A stretch of DNA of 64,000 bases from Sanderia malayensis (taxonomy: Eukaryota > Cnidaria > Scyphozoa > Semaeostomeae > Pelagiidae). The stretch is from assembly GCA_013076295.1 (NCBI GenBank), contig RQOL01000210.1:1-64000 (forward strand), given 5' to 3'. Below, piece by piece: positions 1-14,317 of this stretch. How positions within the stretch are numbered: the stretch's first letter is position 1; every line of letters starts with the position of its first letter. Made by a program: the position numbers and the translations under genes. The notes below the pieces were generated by a model. It had not been told where the DNA came from, did not search any database, and saw nothing but the letters and a program-made list of their open reading frames with translations.

Positions 1-3000
1 CGCCTACCAAAAGGGATATATATATAAATGATACATATTATAGGAAATGAGCAATTATCAAATGGTAGCAGATGCGCAAAATAACCTAAACATATGGCTT
101 TAGTGGCAAGACAAAAACGAATGGAAACCTACCTCAGTAAACTCCCCTAGGATAGTATAATGAGCTGGAGTTCCGTAAATATTTCAGGGTATTATGTAAC
201 TGCTTCAGTTGATGTGAACGAAACCGGGTGATCATCTCCCCTTTCCGTGGATAGTACAGCACAGCCATTCTTTATACTCCGCCCTGGAAATTTACTTTCA
301 TAAGAGCTTTCTGGCCCAAAAAAATCAAGCACTTATTATTCAATGCCTTCCAGAAAGAGTATATATATAAAGGATAGAAATTATAAGAAATGAACAATTA
401 TCAAATGGTAGCACATGCGCAAGATCACCTAACCAAGTCGTTTTAGTGGCAAGATAAAAAACAATACAACCAACCTCAATAATCTTCGCCAGGATGGGAT
501 AATGAGCTAGAGTTCCGTAAACATTTCAGGGCATTATGTAACTGCTCCAGTTGATGTGATTGAAATCGGGTGATCATCTCCCCCTTGGCTTGAATAGTAC
601 AGCTTCCATTCTTTATCCTCCGCCGTGGAAATTCACTTTGATAAGAACTTTCCCGCCTGAAGAGTAATCAAACAGTTATTACTGAACGCCTTCCAAAAAG
701 TATATATTTATAAAGGATACATATTATAGGAAATGAACAGTTATCAAATGATAGCACATTCACAAGGTACCCTAACCCAATCGTTTTAGTGACAACATAA
801 AAACGAATGCAACTTACCTCACTAATCTTCTCCAGAACAGTATAATGAGCTGCAGTTCCGTAAACATTTCAGGGTATTATGTAACTGCTTCAGTTGATGT
901 GAACGAAATCGGGTGATCATCTCTCCCTTTCCGTGAATAGTACAGCTTCCATTCTTTAACCATCGCCCTGGAAATTCACTTTCATAAGAACTTTCCCGCC
1001 TGAAGAGTAATCAAACAGTTATTATTGAACGCCTTCCAAAAATGATATATATTTTTAAAGGATACATACTATAGGAAATTAACAGTTATCAAATGATAGC
1101 ACATTCGCAAGGTACCCTAACCCAGTCGTTTTAGTGGCAAGATGAAAACCAATGCAACCTACCTCACTAATCTTCTCCAGGATAGTATAAAGAGCTGGAG
1201 TTCCGTAAACATTTCAGGGCATTGTGTAACTGCTTCAGTTGATGTGATTGAAATCGGGTGACCATCTCCCCCTTTCCGTGAATAGTACAGCTTCCATTCT
1301 TTAACCATCGCCCTGGAAATTCACTTTCATAAGAACTTTCCCGCCTGAAATGAAATGAAGCAGTTAAAATTTAGCGCCTACCAAAAGGGATATATATATA
1401 AATGATACATATTATAGGAAATGAGCAATTATCAAATGGTAGCAGATGCGCAAAATAGCCTAAACATATGGCTTTAGTGGCAAGACAAAAACCAACGGAA
1501 ACCTACCTCAGTAAACTCCCCTAGGATAGTATAATGAGCTGGAGTTCCGTAAATATTTCAGGGTATTATGTAACTGCTTCAGTTGATGTGAACGAAACCG
1601 GGTGATCATCTCCCCTTTCCGTGGATAGTACAGCACAGCCTCCATTCTTTATACTCCGCCCTGGAAATTTACTTTCATAAGAGCTTTCTGGCCCAAAAAA
1701 ATCAAGCACTTATTATTCAATGCCTTCCAGAAAGAGTATATATATAAAGGATAGAAATTATAAGAAATGAACAATTATCAAATGGTAGCACATGCGCAAG
1801 ATCACCTAACCAAGTCGTTTTAGTGGCAAGATAAAAAACAATACAACCAACCTCAATAATCTTCGCCAGGATGGTATAATGAGCTAGAGTTCCGTAAACA
1901 TTTCAGGGCATTATGTAACTGCTCCAGTTGATGTGATTGAAATCGGGTGATCATCTCCCCCTTGGCTTGAATAGTACAGCTTCCATTCTTTATCCTCCGC
2001 CGTGGAAATTCACTTTGATAAGAACTTTCCCGCCTGAAGAGTAATCAAACAGTTATTACTGAACGCCTTCCAAAAAGTATATATTTATAAAGGATACATA
2101 TTATAGGAAATGAACAGTTATCAAATGATAGCACCTTCACAAGGTACCTAACCCAATCGTTTTAGTGACAACATAAAAACGAATGCAACTTACCTCACTA
2201 ATCTTCTCCAGAAAGTATAATGAGCTGGAGTTCCGTAAACATTTCAGGGTATTATGTAACTGCTTCAGTTGATGTGAACGAAATCGGGTGATCATCTCCC
2301 CTTTCCGTGAATAGTACAGCTTCCATTCTTTAACCATCGCCCTGGAAATTCACTTTCATAAGAACTTTCCCGCCTGAAATAAATCAAGCAGTTATTATTT
2401 ACGCCTTCCAAAAGGATATATATATTAAAGGATACATACTATAGGAAATGAACAGTTATCAAATGATAGCACATTCGCAAGGTACCTAACAGGCTTTAGT
2501 GGCAAGACAAAAACCAATGCAACCTACCTCACTAATCCCTCCAGGATAGTATAATGAGCTGGAGTTCCGTAAATTTCAGGGCATTGTGTAACTGCTTCAG
2601 TTGATGTGATTAAAATCGGGTGATCATCTCCCCCTTTCCCTGAATAGTACAGCTTCCATTCTTTAACCATCGCCCTGGAAATTCACTTTCATAAGAACTT
2701 TCCCGCCTGAAAGAAATGAAGCAATAATTACTGAATGCCTTCCAAAAGGCATATATATATAAGGATACATATCATAGAAATGAACAATTATCAAATGTAG
2801 GACATGCGCAAGATACCTAACCCATCGTTTAGTGACAACATAAAACGAATGCAACTTACCTCACTAATCTTCTCCAGGAAGTATAATGAGCTGCAGTTCC
2901 GTAAACATTTCAGGGTATTATGTAACTGCTTCAGTTGATGTGAACGAAATCGGGTGATCATCTCCCCCTTTCCGTGAATAGTACAGCTTCCATTCTTTAA

Positions 3001-6000
3001 CCATCGCCCTGGAAATTCACTTTCATAAGAACTTTCGCGCCTGAAGAGTAATCAAACAGTTATTATGAACGCCTTCCAAAAATGTATATATTTTAAAGGA
3101 TACATATATAGGAAATTAACAGTTATCAAATGATAGCACATTCGCAAGGTACCCTAACCCAGTCGTTTAGTGGCAAGATAAAAACGAATGCAACTACCTC
3201 ACTAATCCTCTCCAGGATAGTATAAAGAGCTGGAGTTCCGTAAACATTTCAGGGTATTATGTAACTGCTTCAGTTGATGTGAACGAAATCGGGTGATCAT
3301 CTCCCCCTTTCCCTGAATAGTACAGCTTCCATTCTTTAACCATCGCCCTGGAAATTCACTTTCATAAGAACTTTCCCGCCTGAAAGGAAATGAAGCAATA
3401 ATTACTGAATGCCTTCCAAAGGCATATATATATCAAGGATACATATCATAGAAAATGAACAATTATCAAATAGTAGGACATTCGCAAGGTACCCTAACCC
3501 AGTCGTTGTAGTGGCAAGATAAAAACCAATGCAACCTACCTCACTAATCTTCTCCAGAATAGTATATTGAGCTGGTGTTCCGAAAACATTTCAGGGCATT
3601 ATGTAACTGCTTCAGTTGATGTGATTGAAATCGGGTGACCATCTCCCCCTTTCCGTGAATAGTACAGCTTCCATTCTTTAACCATCGCCCTGGAAATTCA
3701 CTTTCATAAGAACTTTCCCGCCTGAAATGAAATGAAGCAGTTATAATTTAGCGCCTACCAAAAGATATATATATAAATGATACATATTATAGGAAATGAG
3801 CAATTATCAAATGGTAGCAGATGCGCAAAATAGCCTAAACATATGGCTTTAGTGGCAAGACAAAAACGAACGGAAACCTACCTCAGTAAACTCCCCTAGG
3901 ATAGTATAATGAGCTGGAGTTCCGTAAATATTTCAGGGTATTATGTAACTGCTTCAGTTGATGTGAACGAAACCGGGTGATCATCTCCCCTTTCCGTGGA
4001 TAGTACAGCACAGCCTCCTATTCTTTATACTCCGCCCTGGAAATTTACTTTCATAAGAGCTTTCTGGCCCAAAAAATCAAGCGCACTTATTATTCAATGC
4101 CTTCCAGAAAGAGTATATATATAAAGGATAGAAATTATAAGAAATGAACAATTATCAAATGGTAGCACATGCGCAAGATCACCCCTAACCAAGTCGTTTT
4201 AGTGGCCAGATAAAAAAACAATACAACCAACCTCAATAATCTTCGCCAGGATGGTATAATGAGCTAGAGTTCCGTAAACATTTCAGGCATTATGAACTGC
4301 TCCAGTTGATGTGATTGAAATCGGGTGATCATCTCCCCCTTGGCTTGATAGTACAGCTTCCATTCTTTATCCTCCGCCGTGGAAATTCACTTTGATAAGA
4401 ACTTTCCCGCCTGAAGAGTAATCAAACAGTTATTACTGAACGCCTTCCAAAAAGTATATATTATAAAGGATACATATTATAGGAAATAACAGTTATCAAA
4501 TGATAGCACCTTCACAAGGTACCCTAACCCAATCGTTTTAGTGACAACATAAAAACGAATGCAACTTACCTCACTAATCTTCTCCAGAATAGTATAATGA
4601 GCTGGAGTTCCGTAAACATTTCAGGGTATTATGTAACTGCTTCAGTTGATGCGAACGAAATCGGGTGATCATCTCCCCCTTTCCGTGAATAGTACAGCTT
4701 CCATTCTTTAACCATCGCCCTGGAAAATCACTTCATAAGAGCTTTCCCGCCTGAAAGGAAATCAGGCAGTTATTATTAATGACTTCCAAAAAGGATATAA
4801 TATAAAGGATACATATCATAGGAAATGAGCAATTATCAAATGGTAGCAGATGCGCAAAATAACCTAAACATATGGCTTTAGTGGCAAGACAAAAATGAAT
4901 GGAAACCTACCTCAGTAAACTCCCTAGGATAGTATAATGAGCTGGAGTTTCGTAAATATTTCAGTAGTATTATGACTGCTTCAGTTGATGTGAACGAAAC
5001 CGGGTGATCATCTCCCCTTTCCGTGGATAGTACAGCACAGCCTCCATTCTTTATACTCCGCCCTGGAAATTTACTTTCATAAGAGCTTTCTGGCCCAAAA
5101 AAATCAAGCACTTATTATTCAATGCCTTCCAGAAAGAGTATTATATATAAAGGATAGAAATTATAAGAAATGAACAATTATCAAATGGTAGCACATGCGC
5201 AAGATCACCTAACCAAGTCGTTTTAGTGGCAAGATAAAAAACCATACAACCAACCTCAATAATCTTCGCCAGGATGGTATAATGAGCTAGAGTTCCGTAA
5301 ACATTTCAGGCATTATGTAACTGCTCCAGTTGATGTGATTGAAATCGGGTGATCATCTCCCCTTGGCTTGAATAGTACAGCTTCCATTCTTTATCCTCCG
5401 CCGTGGAAATTCAATTTGATAAGAACTTTCCCGCCTGAAGAGTAATCAAACAGTTATTACTAACGCCTTCCAAAAAGTATATATTTATAAAGGATACATA
5501 TTATAGGAAATGAACAGTTATCAAATGATAGCACATTCACAAGGTACCCTAACCCAATCGTTTTAGTGACAACATAAAAACGAATGCAACTTACCTCACT
5601 AATCTTTCTCCAGAACAGTATAATGAGCTGCAGTTCCGTAAACATTTCAGGGTATTATGTAACTGCTTCAGTTGATGTGAACGAAATCGGGTGATCATCT
5701 CTCCCTTTCCGTGAATAGTACAGCTTCCATTCTTTAACCATCGCCCTGGAAATTCACTTTCATAAGAACTTTCGCGCCTGAAGAGTAATCAAACAGTTAT
5801 TATTGAACGCCTTCCAAAAATGATATATATTTTTAAAGGATACATACTATAGGAAAACAGTTATCAAATGATAGCACATTCGCAAGGTACCCTAACCCAG
5901 TCGTTTTAGTGGCAAGATAAAAACCAATGCAACCTACCTCACTAATCCTCTCCAGGATAGTATAAAGAGCTGGAGTTCCGTAAACATTTCAGGGCATTGT

Positions 6001-9000
6001 GTAACTGCTTCAGTTGATGTGATTAAAATTGGGTGATCATCTCCCCCTTTCCCTGAATAGTACAGCTTCCATTCTTTAACCATCGCCCTGGAAATTCACT
6101 TTCATAAGAACTTTCCCGCCTGAAAGGAAATGAAGCAATAATTACTGAATGCCTTCCAAAAGGCATATATTATATCAAGCATACATATCATAGAAAATGA
6201 ACAATTATCAAATAGTAGGACATTCGCAAGGTACCCTAACCCAGTCGTTGTAGTGGCAAGATAAAAAACAATGCAACCTACCTCACTAATCTTCTCCAGA
6301 ATAGTATATTGAGCTGTTTCGAAAACATTTCAGGGCATTATGTAACTGCTTCAGTTGATGTGATTGAAATCGCGGTGACCACTCCCCCTTTCCGTGAATA
6401 GTACAGCTTCCATTCTTTAACCATCGCCCTGGAAATTCACTTTCATAAGAACTTTCCCGCCTGAAATGAAATGAAGCATTATAATTTAGCGCCTACCAAA
6501 AGGGTATATATATAATGATACATATTATAGGAAATGAGCAATTATCAAATGGTAGCAGATGCGCAAAATAACCTAAACATATGGCTTTAGTGGCAAGACA
6601 AAAACGAATGGAAACCTACCTCAGTAAACTCCCCTAGGATAGTATAATGAGCTGGAGTTCCGTAAATATTTCAGGGTATTATGTAACTGCTTCAGTTGAT
6701 GTGAACGAAACCGGGTGATCATCTCCCCTTTCCGTGGATAGTACAGCACAGCCTCCATTCTTTATACTCCGCCCTGGAAATTTACTTTCATAAGAGCTTT
6801 CTGGCCAAAAAAATCAAGCACTTATTATTCAATGCTTCCAGAAAGAGTATATATATAAGGATAGAAATTATAAGAAATGAACAATTATCAAATGGTAGCA
6901 CATGCGCAAGATCACCTAACCAAGTCGTTTTAGTGGCAAGATAAAAAACATACAACCAACCTCAATAATCTTCGCCAGGATGGTATAATGAGCTAGAGTT
7001 CCGTAAACATTTCAGGGCATTATGTAACTGCTCCAGTTGATGTGATTGAAATCGGGTGATCATCTCCCCCTTGGCTTGAATAGTACAGCTTCCATTCTTT
7101 ATCCTCCGCCGTGGAAATTCACTTTGATAAGAACTTTCCCGCCTGAAGAGTAATCAAACAGTTATTACTGAACGCCTTCCAAAAAGTATATATTTTAAAG
7201 GATACATATTATAGGAAATGAACAGTTATCAAATGATAGCACATTCACAAGGTACCCTAACCCAATCGTTTTAGTGACAACATAAAAACGAATGCAACTT
7301 ACCTCACTAATCTTCTCCAGAACAGTATAATGAGCTGCAGTTCCGTAAACATTTCAGGGTATTATGTAACTGCTTCAGTTGATGTGAACGAAATCGGGTG
7401 ATCATCTCTCCCTTTCCGTGAATAGTACAGCTTCCATTCTTTAACCATCGCCCTGGAAATTCACTTTCATAAGAACTTTCCCGCCTGAAGAGTAATCAAA
7501 CAGTTATTATTGAACGCCTTCCAAAAATGATATATATTTTTAAAGGATACATACTATAGGAAATTAACAGTTATCAAATGATAGCACATTCGCAAGGTAC
7601 CTAACCCAGTCGTTTTAGTGGCAAGATGAAAACCAATGCAACCTACCTCACTAATCTTCTCCAGGATAGTATAAAGAGCTGGAGTTCCGTAAACATTTCA
7701 GGGCATTGTGTAACTGCTTCAGTTGATGTGATTAAAATCGGGTGATCTTCTCCCCCTTTCCGTGAATAGTACAGCTTCCATTCTTTAACCATCGCCCTGG
7801 AAATTCACTTTCATAAGAACTTTCCGCCTGAAAGGAAATGAAGCAATAATTCTGAATGCCTTCCAAAAGGCATATATATATCAAGGATACAAATCATAGA
7901 AAATGAACAATTATCAATAGTAGGACATTCGCAAGGTACCCTAACCCAGTCGTTGTAGTGGCAAGATAAAAACCAATGCAACCTACCTCACTAATCTTCT
8001 CCAGAATAGTATATTGAGCTGGTGTTCCGAAAACATTTCAGGGCATTATGTAACTGCTTCAGTTGATGTGATTGAAATCGGGTGACCATCTCCCCCTTTC
8101 GTGAATAGTACAGCTTCCATTCTTTAACCATCGCCCTGGAAATTCACTTTCATAAGAACTTTCCCGCCTGAAATGAAATGAAGCAGTTATAATTTAGCGC
8201 CTACCAAAAGGGAGATATATATATAAATGATACATATTATAGGAAATGAGCAATTATAAATGGTAGCAGATGCACAAAAATAACCTAAACATATGGCTTT
8301 AGTGGCAAGACAAAAACGAATGGAAACCTACCTCAGTAAACTCCCTAGGATAGTATATTAGCTGGAGTTCCGTAAATATTTCAGGGTATTATGTAACTGC
8401 TTCAGTTGATGTGAACGAAACCGGGTGATCATCTCCCCTTTCCGTGGATAGTAAGCACAGCCTCCATTCTTTATAATCCGCCCTGGAAATTTACTTTCAT
8501 AAGAGCTTTCTGGCCCAAAAAATCAAGCACTTTATTATTCAATGCCTTCCAGAAAGAGTATATATATAAAAGATAGAATTATATAGAAATGAACAATTAT
8601 CAATGGTAGCACATGCGCAAGATCACCTAACCAAGTCGTTTTAGTGGCAAGATAAAAAACAATACAACCAACCTCAATAATCTTCGCCAGGATGGTATAA
8701 TGAGCTAGAGTTCCGTAAACATTTCAGGGCATTATGTAACTGCTCCAGTTGATGTGATTGAAATCGGGTGATCATCTCCCCTTGGCTTGAATAGTACAGC
8801 TTCCATTCTTTCTCTCCGCCGTGGAAATTCACTTTGATAAGAACTTTCCCGCCTGAAGAGTAATCAAACAGTTATTATGATCGCCTTCCAAAAAGTATAT
8901 ATTTATAAAGGATACATATTATAGGAATGAACAGTTATCAAATGATAGCAATTCACAAGGTACCCTAACCCAATCGTTTTAGTGACAACATAAAAACGAA

Positions 9001-12000
9001 TGCAACTTACCTCACTAATCTTCTCCAGAACAGTATAATGAGCTGCAGTTCCGTAAACATTTCAGGGTATTATGTAACTGCTTCAGTTGATGTGAACGAA
9101 ATCGGGTGATCATCTCTCCCTTTCCGTGAATAGTACAGCTTCCATTCTTTAACCATCGCCTGGAAATTCACTTTCATAAGAACTTTCCCGCCTGAAGAGT
9201 AATCAAACAGTTATTATTGAACGCCTTCCAAAAATGATATATATTTTTAAAGGATACATACTATAGGAAATTAACAGTTATCAAATGATAGCACATTCGC
9301 AAGGTACCCTAACCCAGTCGTTTTAGTGGCAAGATGAAAACCAATGCAACCTACCTCACTAATCTTCTCCAGGATAGTATAAAGAGCTGGAGTTCCGTAA
9401 ACATTTCAGGGCATTGTGTAACTGCTTCAGTTGATGTGATTAAAATCGGGTGATCTTCTCCCCCTTTCCGTGAATAGTACGGCTTCCATTCTTTAACCAT
9501 CGCCCTGGAAATTCACTTTCATAAGAACTTTCCCGCCTGAAATGAAATGAAGCAGTTATAATTTAGCGCCTACCAAAAGGGACATATATATAAATGATAC
9601 ATATTATAGGAAATGAACAATTATCAATTGCTAGCAGATGCGCAAGATAAGCTAAACATATGGCTTTAGTGGCAAGACAAAAACGAATGCAACTTACCTC
9701 AGTGAACTCCCCTAGGATAGTATAATGAGCTGGAGTTCCGTAAATATTTCAGGGTATTATGTAACTGCTTCAGTTGATGTGAACGAAATCGGGTGATCAT
9801 CTCCCCTTTCCGTGGATAGTACAGCACAGCCTCCATTCTTTATACTCCGCCCTGGAAATTTACTTTCATAAGAGCTTTCTGGCCCAAAAAAATCAAGCAC
9901 TTATTATTCAATGCCTTCCAGAAAGAGTATATATATAAAGGATAGAAATTATAAGAAATGAACAATTATCAAATGGTAGCACATGCGCAAGATCACCTAA
10001 CCAAGTCGTTTTAGTGGCAGATAAAAAACAATACAACCAACCTCAATAATCTTCGCCAGGATGGTATAATGAGCTAGAGTTCCGTAAACATTTCAGGCAT
10101 TATGTAACTGCTCCAGTTGATGTGATTGAAATCGGGTGATCATCTCCCCTTGGCTTGAATAGTACAGCTTCCATTCTTTATCCTACCCGTGGAAATTCAC
10201 TTTGATAAGAACTTTCCCGCCTGAAGAGTAATCAAACAGTTATTACTGAACGCCTTCCAAAAAGTATATATTTATAAAGGATACATATTATAGGAAATGA
10301 ACAGTTATCAAATGATAGCACCTTCACAAGGTACTAACCCAATCGTTTTAGTGACAACATAAAAACGAATGCAACTTACCTCACTAATCTTCTCCAGAAT
10401 AGTATATATGAGCTGGAGTTCCGTAAACATTTCAGGGTATTATGTAACTGCTTCAGTTGATGCGAACGAAATCGGGTGATCATCTCCCCTTTCCGTGAAT
10501 AGTACAGCTTCCATTCTTTAACATCGCCTGGAAATCACTTTCATAAGAGCTTTCCCGCCTGAAAGGAAATCAGGCAGTTATTATTAATGACTTCCAAAAA
10601 GGATATATATATAAAGGATACATATCATAGGAAATGAGCAATTATCAAATGGTAGCAGATGCGCAAAATAAACATATGGCTTTAGTGGCAAGACAAAAAT
10701 GAATGGAAACCTACCTCAGTAAACTCCCCTAGGATAGTATAATGAGCTGGAGTTTCGTAAATATTTCAGGGTATTAATGTAACTGCTTCAGTTGATGTGA
10801 ACGAAACCGGGTGATCATCTCCCTTTCCGTGGATAGTACAGCACAGCTCCATTCTTTATACTCCGCCCTGGAAATTTACTTTCATAAGAGCTTTCTGGCC
10901 CAAAAAATCAAGCACTTATTATTCAATGCCTTCCAGAAAGAGTATATATATAAAGGATAGAAATTATAAGAAATCAACAATTATCAAATGGTAGCACATG
11001 CGCAAGATCACCTAACCAAGTCGTTTTTAGTTGGCAAGATAAAAAACAATACAACCAACCTCAATAATCTTCGCCAGGATGGTATATGAGCTAGAGTTCC
11101 GTAAACATTTCAGGGCATTATGTAACTGCTCCAGTTGATGTGATTGAAATCGGGTGATCATCTCCCCCTTGGCTTGAATAGTACAGCTTCCATTCTTTAT
11201 CCTCCCGTGGAAATTCACTTTGATAAGAACTTTCGCGCCTGAAGAGTAATCAAACAGTTATTACTGAACGCATTCCAAAAAGTATATATTTAAAAGGATA
11301 CATATTATAGGAAATGAACAGTTATCAAATGATAGCACCTTCACAAGGTACCCTAACCCAATCGTTTTAGTGACAACATAAAAACGAATGCAACTTACCT
11401 CACTAATCTTCTCCAGAATAGTATAATGAGCTGGAGTTCCGTAAACATTTCAGGGTATTATGTAACTGCTTCAGTTGATGTGAACGAAATCGGGTGATCA
11501 TCTCCCCCTTTCCGTGAATAGTACAGCTTCCATTCTTTAACCATCGCCCTGGAAATTCACTTTCATAAGAACTTTCCCGCCTGAAATGAAATGAAGCAGT
11601 TATAATTTAGCGCCTACCAAAAGGGATATATATATAAATGATACATATTATAGGAAATGAACAATTATCAATTGCTAGCAGATGCGCAAGATAAGCTAAA
11701 CATATGGCTTTAGTGGCAAGACAAAAACGAATGCAACTACCTCAGTAACTCCCCAGGATAGTATAATGAGGGAGTTCCGTAAATATTTCAGGGTATTATG
11801 TAACTGCTTCAGTTGATGTGAACGAAATCGGGTGATCATTCCCCCTTTCCGTGAATAGTACAGCTTCCATTCTTTATCATTCCCCTGGAAATTACTTTCA
11901 TAAGAGCTTTCCGCCTGAGAAAAATCAAACAGTTATTATTGAACGCCTTCCAAAAATAATATATATAAAGGATACATATTATAGGAAATGAACAGTTATC

Positions 12001-12905
12001 AAATATGCACATTCGCAAGGTACCTAACCAGTCGTTTTAGTGACAAATAACGAATGCAACTTACCTCACTAATCTTCTCCGGATAGTATAATGAGCTGGA
12101 GTTCCGTAAACATTTCAGGGTATTATGTAACTGCTTCAGTTGTGTGAACGAATCGGGTGATCATCTCCCCTTTCCGTGAATAGTACAGCTGCATTCTTTA
12201 TACTCCGCCGTGGAAATTCACTTTGATAAGAACTTTCCCGCCTGAAAGGAAATGAAGCAATATTACTGAATGCTTCCAAAAGATATATATAAAGGATACA
12301 TATCATAGGAAATGAACAATTATCAAATAGTAGGACAATAAGGTACCCTAACCAGTCGTTTTAGTGGCAAGATAAAAAAATGCAACTACCTCTACCTTCT
12401 CCAGAATAGTATAATGAGCTGGTGTTCCGAAACATTTCAGGGTTATGTAACTGCTTCAGTTGATGTGATTGAAATCGGGTGATATCTCCCCCTTTCCCTG
12501 AATAGTACAGCTTCCATTCTTTAACCTTCGCCTGGAAATTCACTTTGATAGGAGCTTTCCCGCCTGAAAAGAAATCAAGCAGTTTTATTAATGATTCCAA
12601 AAGGGATATATATGTAAAGGATACATATCATAGGAAATGAGCAATTATCAAATGGTAGCAGATTCACAAAATAATCTAAACATATGGCTTTAGTGGCAAG
12701 ACAAAAACGAATGGAAACCTACCTCAGTAATCCTCCAGGATAGTATAATGAAGTGGAGTTCCGTAAACATTTCAGGGCATTATGTAACTACTTCTTGATG
12801 TGATTGAAATCGGGTGATCATCTCCCCTTGCGTTGAATAGTACAGACTCCATTCTTTATCCTCCGCCCTGGAAATTCACTTTGATAAGAGCTTTCCAGCC
12901 TGAAA
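1..12905 (+). repeat. Satellite array, ~342-bp monomer with higher-order structure
   Basis: About 37-38 head-to-tail monomers of roughly 342 bp fill the first 12.9 kb and run off the left window edge. Landmarks recurring once per monomer include TTAGTGGCAAGA, GTTCCGTAAACATTTCAGGG, CGGGTGATCATCTCCCC and TGGAAATTCACTTT. Monomers fall into subtypes told apart by the stretch before the TATATA tract. The subtype marked CGCCTACCAAAAG starts at 1, 1375, 3752, 6490, 8198, 9567 and 11611. Those spacings (1374, 2377, 2738, 1708, 1369, 2044) are close to 4, 7, 8, 5, 4 and 6 monomers, so the array is built from higher-order units of variable length. Copies differ by small indels and substitutions. All open frames here are short, repeat-derived and disrupted from copy to copy; I see no gene. 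Pericentromeric or other heterochromatic DNA is possible but not shown. Confidence 0.95.
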
Positions 12906-13218
12906 TTAATCACACTGCTATTCTATTGAGTAAGCCATTCTAATTGAAAGGTAACAAATGCATTGGAACAAACGATAAATATATACAAATAGCTCTGAAT
13001 AACAAATGCAGCAGCATGCTCTGAATCGAAACAAATACCAAGCCTGAGGAAATAGTACAAAATTTGTACAAAAGTACAAATGCGAATGCCATGTGCGCAT
13101 TATTTCAAGATGGTTGGCTTGTTGCTGTTGTTGTTCTTGTGTATGTTGTTCTTGTCACGGAGTTTGTTAAACCTTAATAGCCTAAAGGGCTTATGCAGCC
13201 TAAAATTACTTATAGTTT
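12906..13218. other. Unannotated flank between satellite and LINE fragment
   Basis: Single-copy-looking AT-rich DNA after the last, truncated satellite monomer. I see no gene, repeat or RNA signal. Confidence 0.5.
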
Positions 13219-14085
13219 TTGAGTTATTCTTTGTCAAAACAGGGAATTTGGACAAAATCTGTTGAAGAAATTGACGTCAGAATGATAAGGCCAGTCCTTT
13301 TGTATTGCTATCCAGTGTTCATAAGCTTGGGGGATACCGCCAAATCAAAATTGCAATTGATACAAAACAGGGCCCAAAGAATTGTGGTCAGAGATAGCAA
13401 TATAACCCTAAAATGGGACAGCCTCGAGCAAACGCGAAAAAACGTATCTCCATCGATGTACCGTAAATTCTCTATCAAGCCCCCTCTCTAATTAGCCCCC
13501 CTTTTAAGAAGGACAAATTTAATAAGCCCCTCTCAATTTAGCCCCCCCCCCCCAATCTTCACTGATGCTAAAATAAGCAAACTTGACAAAAAACGGAGAT
13601 TGTCATTTTATTCATTGGTCGTTCAATACTTCTGAACAAATTCAAATTCAAATCATTTAGACCTGAGTATTGTAGATATATAAACGTTTTTTCACACAGA
13701 TTTCATTGAATAATGTATTTCATGTATTATTAAATGTATTTCCACCACTGAAAAAGGTTTTCTATTACAAAATATTTATTAAGCCCCTCTCTCAATTTAT
13801 CCCCCTCTCTAATAAGGTCCCTTTAAAGTACTGAAAAACAATAAGCCCCGGGGGGGGGGGGCTTAAAAGAAAATTTACGGTATTTAGGTCAGTCAATGGA
13901 ATTTGCACGGAATCGCTGAAAAACATCTTCACAAAATTTGATCATGGCAAAAACACACGCGGAAATGGATCTCGTCTTGTACTTCCGAAAGTGAGATGCG
14001 AGTCGGGAAGAAAAACTTTTGCTTTTCAATTTACAACAGCCTACCAAGTGACGTCAGAAATGAAAAATACTTTGTTTATTTCAAA
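13219..14085 (+). pseudogene. Non-LTR retrotransposon (LINE) reverse-transcriptase C-terminal fragment, interrupted
   Basis: Residues such as MIRPVLLYCYPVF followed by LQLIQNRAQRIV and WDSLEQTRKN match the region just downstream of the reverse-transcriptase domain of animal non-LTR retrotransposons. After a 420-bp insertion the match resumes at about 13,885 with SVNGICTESLKNIF, RGNGSRLVLPKVRCESGRKT and FAFQFTTAYQV, the usual tail of such ORF2 proteins. The two halves are not in the same frame, there is no upstream polymerase domain, and no stop or tail structure is preserved. This is a 5'-truncated, decayed copy. Clade (RTE, CR1, L2 or other) cannot be told from this stretch. Confidence 0.75.
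13461..13880. mobile_element. MITE family A copy 1 (TIR CCGTAAAT, TA target duplication)
   Basis: A 420-bp element bounded by CCGTAAATTCT and its inverse AAATTTACGG, flanked by TA on both sides (13,459-13,460 and 13,881-13,882). It sits inside the LINE fragment; removing it and one TA rejoins the two LINE halves. The interior carries repeated AATAAGCCCC/GGGGCTTA words and G/C homopolymers. No coding capacity. TA duplication and short size suggest a Tc1/mariner-type non-autonomous element. Copies 2 and 3 are at 44,380 and 39,019. Confidence 0.8.
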
Positions 14086-14271
14086 AGGAAAATAAACACA
14101 CTTTGTTTTTTTAAATTGAGAACCTGATTGCTATTTAAGTATCCCACACTTTTATTTACTCTTGTAAGTTTGATCCTTTTATTTAAATAAAACTTTTTAC
14201 TTTTAACAGGACCCTTACTTACTGATAGCAGCAACATTTTTATTGAATAGGCCATCCTGTATAAATATGCT

Positions 14272-14317
14272 GTATTATTATTATTATTATTATTGTTGTT
14301 ATTTTTATTATTATTAA
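14272..14317. repeat. (ATT)n microsatellite
   Basis: Trinucleotide ATT tract with a few interruptions. It produces a spurious poly-Asn reading on the minus strand, which I do not call a gene. Confidence 0.9.

Noticed and set aside
2137..12600. Several 60-79 residue open frames on the minus strand in the satellite
   Set aside because: They repeat with the monomer, are interrupted at different points in different copies and have no protein signature.
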